Positions 58,001-64,000 of a stretch of DNA of 64,000 nt are shown piece by piece. The notes beneath the pieces were generated by a model. It saw only the letters and a program-made list of their open reading frames with translations. It did not search any database and was not told the origin of the DNA. The number at the start of each line of letters is the position of its first letter. Positions within the stretch are counted from its first letter, which is position 1. The stretch lies in NCBI GenBank assembly GCA_943737045.1, contig CALSFV010000050.1:1-64000 (forward strand), in the 5' to 3' direction. The position numbers were made by a program, and so were the translations under genes. Source of the stretch: Parapristionchus giblindavisi. Its lineage: Eukaryota; Nematoda; Chromadorea; Rhabditida; Diplogasteridae.

Positions 58001-61000
58001 ATTGTCTCCCTTTCTCTTCCCTGTATTTCTTTCACTATCCGGCGAGAGAGTGTGTAAAATGAGAGATTGTGGTTGGGCGAAAAGGGCTTCAAATCATCAG
58101 GAAATTTCCAAGGGGATGAACCATACGAACGCATTAATGTATTTTTTTCGTAAACCACTCATTTTGTAGCCCTCCAAAAGTTACATAACATATTTCAGGA
58201 TCGTCCGCGCCGAATCGACAGTTTTTGAGTTATTTTCCCTAGAGTGTAGCGCTGTTCGGAAGCACTTTCATGACTTCTGGTTTGTTTAGATCGATAGAGC
58301 TCGGAAAAATAGCGGGGGTTACCCTCGTAACAGTTTTTCACAGAAATGCATCTGAACCGAGATATATCACGCTATCTGAGAAAATTGACATATGTGTGGT
58401 ATTGACGAAAAATGAATTTTTCGGTTTTATGTATGATAATTACAGGCTCCATGAGTGAAGTACATTGGTACTTGGAAATATCTTCCAATTAAAAATTCGC
58501 ATCAGGGGGTGCGTTTGGTGTAGTTTGGCGCTGTTTCCTAATAAGTTTATTTCGAATCCAATCGATTCGGGAGTGGGCGTAATCGACTCCTTGGCCAATT
58601 CTAAGAAACTATTTCCGAGGAGAGTTTTTCGAGCAAAGGTCAACGAACGTTGGAATTGGAAAGAAAATTACATTAAATTAATTCTCACTATTTTCCCATG
58701 GCGAACTACAATTTTTTATTTGCTTAATAGCTTCTACATGTCATTACACATCTTCAATTTAAAAAGTATAATTTTTAAAAAATTACAAGTTTGTGAACGA
58801 ATCAATTTTGTTCGCTGTATTCAATTGTGGTGAGGATTGGCGAGGTTTCCTAAAAAGTTTATTTCGAAACCAATCGATTCGGGAGTAGGCGCATTCGAAT
58901 CCTTGTCTAATTCTAAGAAACTATTACTAAGGAGAGTTTTTCGATCAACGGTCAACGAACGCTGATATTGGGAATTTTCGAAAAAAATGTTTACATTAAA
59001 TTAATTCTCACTATTTTCCATAATTCTCTCTATGTTGAAGCGATTGAGCAAATAAAAAGTTTACATTCGCCATGGAAAATGGCGAGAATTAATTTAATGT
59101 AAATATTTTTTCGAAAATTCCCAATATCAGCGTTCGTTGACCGTTGATCGAAAAACTCTCCTTAGCAATAGTTTCTTAGAATTAGACAACGATTCGAATG
59201 CGCCTACTCCCGAATCGATTGGTTTCGAAATAAACTTTTTAGGAAACCTCGCCAATCCTCACCACAATTGAATACAGCGAACAAAATTGATTCGTTCACA
59301 AACTTGTAATTTTTAAAAAATTATACTTTTTAAATTGAAGATGTGTAATGACATGTAGAAGCTATTAAGCAAATAAAAAATTGTAGTTCGCCATGGGAAA
59401 ATAGTGAGAATTAATTTAATGTAATTTTTTTTCCAATTCCAACGTTCGTTGACCTTTTCTCGAAAAACTCTCCTCGGCAATAGTTTCTTAGAATTGGCCA
59501 AGGAGTCGATTACGCCCACTCCCGAATCGATTGGATTCGAAATAAACTTATTAGGAAACAGCGCCAAACTACACCAAACGCACCCCCTGCTGCGAATTTT
59601 CAATTGGAAGATATTTCCAAGTACCAATGTACTTCACTCATGGAGCCTGTAATTATCATACATTAAACCGGAAAATTCATTTTTCGTCAATACCAAGAAA
59701 ATAATCGGTTGTTGAATTCTCTCAGATAGTGTGTTATATTTGAGTTCGAAGTTGGGTTCCCTGATGACCGACCCGGTGTAGCGAGCCCCAGAATGATATT
59801 TACACAATGGCACTTTGGGGGATGGTAGGACATGCCTAAACAAGAATAAAACTGGAGAGAACTTGTTTTGTAATATTTCTCAATTCCGAGCTTTAGGTCG
59901 ATTCTCTCGTGACAGGCCTGATATACTCTCAAAAACGATAGATAGAGATAAAGATGATGGATGGGGCAAAAGGGTGGGGACGTCTCATGTGATTATACGA
60001 ATAATAATAATAATAATCAGGTCTCATTTTCAGTTGACCCACCACTGCGAGCTCTTCTTGTGCAATTTGTCATCCATCCGTAAGCCCATGGCCGAACTCT
60101 TCATTCTGGCTGAAGAATACAAGCTGGGACTGGTGCTCTCGGTAAGTGGGAGATTCATTTTGTTATCACACGAATGGACTGTATACTGGCTGACACCATT
60201 TACTGACAGAATTGACAGCATCTTATCACCTGTGGCCGTATGCAAGAACAACGGGAAAACCGTTTTCCGGGGAAATGTGACGTCATTAGCGTAGGCGGAA
60301 GATATTTGGAAAACGCCTCCGCCTACGCTAATGACGTCAGATTTTACCGGAAAACGGTTCTTGCATACGGCCACTGGACAATAGATTGCCTGGGTGCCGC
60401 ACAGAGATGATGGTCCCTGGATATCGCGTGGGATGGACTCCATACGTGGGCGGCATTGACGCTAGCGGCAAGATCCACCCGATTTAGCCAAAATTCACTC
60501 TGAAATGAAAACCATTTAGCTAAACTTCGCTGTAAAATTAAAGTTTTATTTGAAATTTCACTATATTTCGGGTACCCGCACGCGCATTTTTAGCCTCAAC
60601 ATGTGGGGTCTCTCTCGTCTGAACATTCGGGTGCCCACTGCCGCATGAAGGGTCGGGTAGATATTCACAGACCTCCAGTGGTTCCTAGAAATTAACCATC
60701 TTTGTTCGCGCCCTGTCCAAATTCACTGACGCATTTTTAGTCTCAACATGTGAGGTAGACACTGCAATATGTCCTGAAATATGCAGTTTGAAAAATTGAG
60801 TAAAGAGTTGATTAATAATCAATGATCATGACACAATGTGAATCTTTCAGACTCTGCTCGATAGATGGTCGGATTTGGCCCTATTCCGCAAGGAACTTCT
60901 CAACTCTCCTGAGTACGATGAACTGTCGCCCGAGGCAAGACTCTTCCTCGCAGCAAGGTAATCGATATATTGGCGAAAATCGATAGAAAGCTGCGACCTT

Positions 61001-61258
61001 GTGTTCATTTTATGTGAGATTCGTTGGAGCAAGGTGATCTGTTGATATGTCCCCGCTCGTAGGTCATTAGTCTGACCCACCGTACCCAAGTAGGTCATTA
61101 GTCTGACCCAGCGTACCCAAGTAGGTCGTTAGTCTGACCCAGCGTACCCAAGTAGGTCATTAGTCTGACCCAACGTACTTTAGAACTGACCCATTTGATT
61201 GAGAAATCGTTACAGATTAATGGATGCTGCCAAGGCTGAGAAGAAGCTTACAGTTTGA
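51511..61258 (+). CDS. BTB-domain protein with acidic insert
   Basis: Twelve exons 51511-51539, 51695-51782, 52052-52162, 52836-52891, 53676-53763, 53945-54313, 55053-55154, 55479-55583, 56412-56531, 60034-60141, 60851-60957, 61216-61258 give 441 residues, all in phase. Residues about 8-40 are likely coiled coil (KLELALCKKENQEYRKR). A middle region (about 75-125, DVRVVLRRTKEGRYFFYPV) may be a degenerate MATH-like fold. Exon 6 encodes a basic patch (KKRKKKKC) and then an acidic run with more than 20 consecutive glutamates. The C-terminal part from about 255 is a BTB domain: VEGQEFRVNAGMLKQWSGFF, DVSAKDFEELLLVISPTRK, NVENLLALADLFLMP and CELFLCNLSS. Nematode BTB proteins of this type often recruit substrates to CUL3 ubiquitin ligase; that role is inferred. 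Intron 9 (3.5 kb) is almost entirely mobile DNA. Confidence 0.9.
52938..53057. mobile_element. Family F hAT-like MITE in BTB intron 4
   Basis: CATAGGTCGAAAAGTATG to CTATTCGACCTATG, perfect 8-base duplication CATACGGT (52930-52937 and 53058-53065). The tandem duplicate gene lacks it at the corresponding place. Confidence 0.92.
54395..54585. mobile_element. GC-rich inverted-repeat element with CTCGCGGGG modules (copy 2)
   Basis: Ends CTCCGGTATTTTTTGCTCGC and GCGAGAAAAAAATACCGGAG. Same module family as 16383-16677 but 104 bases shorter. It starts 81 bases after BTB exon 6. Confidence 0.78.
54609..54968. mobile_element. Mariner-like MITE
   Basis: Starts CAGTGCCGGTCAAAAGTATC after TA and ends with the imperfect inverse before TA; both arms carry TTTTGGTTTTTTCG and AATCCCTA-type matches. 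No coding content. Confidence 0.75.
55600..55860. repeat. 29-base tandem repeat, 9 copies
   Basis: Unit TGTAGTTTGATCTCTATA plus CTTTACTATAA, nine nearly perfect copies and a partial tenth, starting 17 bases after the donor of BTB exon 8. Confidence 0.95.
56554..57040. mobile_element. Inverted-repeat element with TTA flanks and partial tRNA-like module
   Basis: Ends CAAGGGAAGTCAGGTTGGGC and its complement; flanked by TTA (56551-56553 and 57041-57043), as in PIF/Harbinger elements. Arms of about 180 bases. Between them is a box-B-like GAGTTCGATTCCCGC (minus strand, about 56737-56752). Confidence 0.75.
57042..57215. mobile_element. Family F MITE, degenerate
   Basis: TTAGGTCGAAAAGTACTTTA at the left and GATATTCGACCTTTGG at the right with interior CCTGACCGGATTTTGAGCC; no clear target duplication. 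Confidence 0.6.
57411..59921. mobile_element. Family E foldback element, TA-flanked, with nested insertion
   Basis: Ends TCAGGCCTGTCACGAGAG and its complement, flanked by TA. Arms continue through CCATCCCCCAAAGTGCC, then (after the nested element) through CTCCATGAGTGAAGTACAT and on to about 59035, mirrored in 59060-59921. No transposase found. Confidence 0.85.
57606..58362. mobile_element. Nested mariner-like element
   Basis: Ends TCTCGGTTCAGGTGCATTTC and its near complement, TA on both sides. Removing it restores continuity with the other arm of the host element, proving it inserted later. Its own interior (57700-57870 and 58075-58270) is also inverted. Confidence 0.88.
60233..60373. mobile_element. 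Hairpin MITE in BTB intron 10
   Basis: TGGCCGTATGCAAGAAC ends with about 60-base arms (including GACGTCATTAGCGTAGGCGG and its complement) and CTG on both sides. Confidence 0.8.
61059..61182. repeat. 31-base tandem repeat, 4 copies
   Basis: Units at 61059, 61090, 61121 and 61152 of GTAGGTCATTAGTCTGACCC plus A(C/G)CGTACCCAA, in the last BTB intron, about 33 bases before the final exon. Confidence 0.95.
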
Positions 61259-61408
61259 TGCCTTCCATTGACTTCACTATCCACTCCAACCTGGCCACTT
61301 GTCGATCGATCAATACCGTATACCTCTCACTGTGTTGTGGATATTTGTATCGCTTATTCATTTCGATTTCCTGTACCTTATTAAATTTGGCACTACTTTA
61401 GATTTCAT

Positions 61409-61596
61409 GACGTCATCAAACACTTTACTACTCATTTACACATTCTCATTTGTAATTGTTCATATGTTGTTGCTCGTTGGTCTCATGATTATTGATTGAT
61501 TTGATGGAATAAATCGAATTATTCGCACCTCGCTAAGTTTCTCGTTGACCAGTTGCCTTTGTGTCGACGATCACTGTGATATATTTGAAGAAAGAA
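61409..61596 (+). repeat. Copy of the rpb-12 3' flank
   Basis: Near-identical to 44316-44505, including the AATAAA. Sits between the BTB gene stop and the duplicated BTB gene. Confidence 0.93.
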
Positions 61597-61983
61597 AAGT
61601 GGGATAATTGTGCCTTTCTGGGCTCTTGTTGTAAAAAATATTAACCGTCTCTTAATTAATTATCATTATTGTTAGTACTGTAGCAGTGTAGATATCGATT
61701 ATTGATTTCTTAGATAGATTACAGTAACTTCGCAGATATATTAGTTTATTGATTATAGTTGTTTCTTTTTGTTGCTTTGCTAATTGCATTAATTTCTGTT
61801 CTACGGGTTTTTTGTAGATAAAGTTTGTAAAGATTTCGTGTTCAGTATTTTTCATATTTGTGTTGCACTTTGCCCACTCATGCACTACCGCTACATATTT
61901 TGAAGCAGCTCTTCCAAAATGTTTGATATAAATGACGATATTTATCGGTTGTCATTCTAGTCTCCAGGTACTCGTTCGATATT

Positions 61984-63271
61984 ATGAGTGCTCGTGCTGA
62001 CGCGGCTGAGATTGAACGGTAAGCTCTATTTATTTGTTTATTTATGATTCCGCTGATCATAGGTCGAAAAGTATGTTACAAAGTACCAAGCCTGACCGGA
62101 TTGTGAGCCAAATTTGCCAGAAATTAAAAAAAACCTGACCGGATTTTGAGCCAAATTTGCCAGAAATCGAAAAACTTGACCGGATTTTTAAAACCGATAG
62201 CCTAGCTATTCGACCTATGCCGCTGATTCGTATTTCATACTATTGTGTAGCATGAAGTGCTCCTGAAAACAGGTTCTGGCTCTGATGATCAATCGATTGA
62301 CTACTGTAATTAACGTTGGTCATCGATCGATATTTCAGTTTGAAACTCGAACTAGCGCTGTGCAAGAAGGAGAATCAGGAGTACCGCAAGCGCACGGCCG
62401 ACCTTGAGAGATCTCAGCTCGTTAAGGTGCACACTTTTTGCGTAATATATTGATTATATTTACGATTTATCGATTGATTGACATTGATTGATTTATCGAT
62501 TGATTGATTGTACTACTGGGGGTATGTCAAACATATATTGACATACTGCTCATTGATTATTGTGATCCGCGAATGTCCCACAATTAGATATCTGTAAAAT
62601 TTTAATCAATAGAATCTATTGAATAGATCAATAGCCTTCAGCAAGATACTTATCTAACCGATCTCCCTGATATTATAGTAAATGATAATAATCTTAATAA
62701 TAATGCTGTTTGTTCATTACACGTTTACCTATCTATGGTGAATAAATTATTATATTATTATATATTATTATATTTGTCTTACAGAGACATCGCCATAACA
62801 CGGTATTCGATGCACCGACACTGTTCAAGCATGCGTTCGTGCTACAGAAAGATGAAATCTCTCATATTTTATGCAGTGATTCCTATAAGGTATGAGTTCA
62901 AGCTGGGGACCGCACACAGCTTTGTACTCCACAGTACAGGTGTACTACACAAGACCTGCGGTGTGTTAAATACAAGAAGAATGCTATATTTAACACTTTA
63001 TCTTGTATTTAAGACGTCATAGGTGTTTCATGTTATAATTTTTTTCTTCGTGTGCGAGTTTAATAGATCACACAATACTCTCGATATAGATTGATGTTGA
63101 ATGGGGATAGGGCATACGAGGGCGGTATTGTCGCTAGCGACAAGACCCACCCGATTCGAATTTCCAAGCTTGGGATAAGGTTGTGTTATTGTACATCATG
63201 CGTATACGTTTTCAGATGGGAGATGTCAAAGTTTACGTTGTTCTACATTGGTCAGAAAAAGGACACTTCTT
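61984..63271 (+). CDS. BTB-protein tandem duplicate, 5' exons (3' part outside window)
   Basis: Exons 61984-62018, 62339-62426, 62785-62889, 63216-63271 correspond one to one to the first four exons of the neighbouring BTB gene and keep GT/AG sites and frame. The start has two extra residues (MSARADAAEIER). Exon 2 differs at one residue. Exon 3 is two codons shorter and strongly diverged at its end (KDEISHILCSDSYK against KDAVYHPTKIRSYYHK), and exon 4 reads MGDVKVYVVLHWSEKGHF. Whether the BTB half exists cannot be judged from this window. Confidence 0.8.
62058..62219. mobile_element. Family F hAT-like MITE in duplicate intron 1
   Basis: CATAGGTCGAAAAGTATG to CTATTCGACCTATG with perfect 8-base duplication CCGCTGAT (62050-62057 and 62220-62227). 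The original gene has one uninterrupted CCGCTGAT at 51582-51589. Confidence 0.95.
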
Positions 63272-63867
63272 GTGAGTTGATTTGATGTTGTCTTTTGCGT
63301 ACTGTACGGTATACTTCGGATTTATATTATGGACGTTCACCAATACGCTTCATGTGCTGTAGAGAATTTTGCGGAACTATAGTTATTTTCGATAATATTA
63401 ACTTGTGTGGGTTTCAGAAAATGTATTCCAATGACATACTGGACGAATGCATTAGGGATTATTAGGCGCAGAGCAATACCGCAACGAGGTAGTAAGGTTG
63501 AAATTTGGGAGAAAGAATACTATCTATCCGTCTATCTGTCTATAGCCAAGCATTTTATATAGTTTTTGGAAATATGATCGGTCGATTTAGAAAATGAACT
63601 ATTTTTTCTGGGGGCGATCGATTCGGCAACGATCGTTTCGGCAACGGATCATAAATCGGTTGGGAGATGGCCTATGGCAACAAAAGTTGTACCATTGTTA
63701 TCAGTAGGGGTGTACGATATTGTGCTACCGTAACCGTCGGGAATCGTGAACTGATTTTTTCAGTGGACCCATGACCCGGGGTTCATGGTTGAAAATTACC
63801 GAAGTCGAAAAATTCATGATGGTCCGATACCAAATACTATATGCCTATATATCAACAGTCATCTAAC

Positions 63868-64000
63868 ATTTATTTTTATGGATACCGTAACCCGAATTAC
63901 CGTAATCTAGCTACTGTACTCTTCAATATTATAGCGAAATTCAAGGCAAATCCCGGTTTGATTCACGGTAGTTCGGGTTACGGTATCCATAAAAATAAAA
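63868..64000. repeat. Inverted repeat at window edge
   Basis: TTATTTTTATGGATACCGTA with following CCCGAATTACCGT is mirrored at 63965-64000. Probably one more MITE, continuing past the window. Confidence 0.6.

Larger units (their letters stand above)
61674..64000 (+). repeat. Tandem duplication of BTB 5' half and flank
   Basis: Begins at a sequence equal to 51196, inside the last coding exon of the upstream membrane-protein gene (AGTACTGTAGCAGTGTAG), and stays alignable through the intergenic gap, exons 1-4 and part of intron 4 to about 63540. Confidence 0.9.

Overview
The window looks like nuclear DNA of a free-living or diplogastrid-type nematode (a Pristionchus-like species is my guess, not proven). 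The reasons are AT-rich sequence, many short exons with GT/AG introns, likely trans-splice acceptors just before start codons, and gene products whose closest relatives by memory are nematode or general animal proteins. No bacterial signals (operons with ribosome binding sites, CRISPR, insertion sequences) are present. Almost every long open frame is too short to be a gene; the real genes had to be assembled from exons, and for every complete model below the exon lengths sum to a multiple of three.

Layout. 1824-11212 (+): the C2A-C2B half of a synaptotagmin, its upstream exons outside the window. 12418-13589 (+): a small secreted-then-membrane-anchored protein of about 102 residues. 14176-19202 (-): a 26-exon SH3-SH2-kinase protein of about 683 residues that has lost the catalytic residues of its kinase domain and the phosphotyrosine-binding arginine of its SH2 domain. 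19790-43263 (+): the 33-exon ribosome-biogenesis GTPase BMS1 (1107 residues). 43544-44270 (+): RNA polymerase subunit RPABC4/Rpb12, 280 bases downstream and probably co-transcribed with BMS1. 47185-51213 (+): an unassigned 220-residue multi-pass membrane protein. 51511-61258 (+): a 441-residue BTB-domain protein. 61984 to the window end (+): the 5' half of a tandem duplicate of that BTB gene.

The introns are crowded with mobile DNA. BMS1 intron 16 holds a complete 5.8 kb LTR retroelement with indistinguishable 657-base LTRs that keeps one 1440-codon gag-protease frame but has no reverse transcriptase or integrase. Other introns hold TTAA-flanked inverted-repeat elements that each carry a tRNA-like box A/box B module, foldback elements with long arms (one carrying a gene-like fragment), mariner-like TA-flanked elements, hAT-like elements with 8-base target duplications, and two strikingly GC-rich elements built from repeated CTCGCGGGG modules. 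Local tandem duplications have copied splice sites in at least two genes.

The genes do not form a pathway. BMS1 (40S subunit assembly) and Rpb12 (all three RNA polymerases) are housekeeping neighbours. The most unusual biology is the apparently dead SH3-SH2-kinase protein, the pol-less gag-protease element, and the tRNA-like modules inside TTAA elements.
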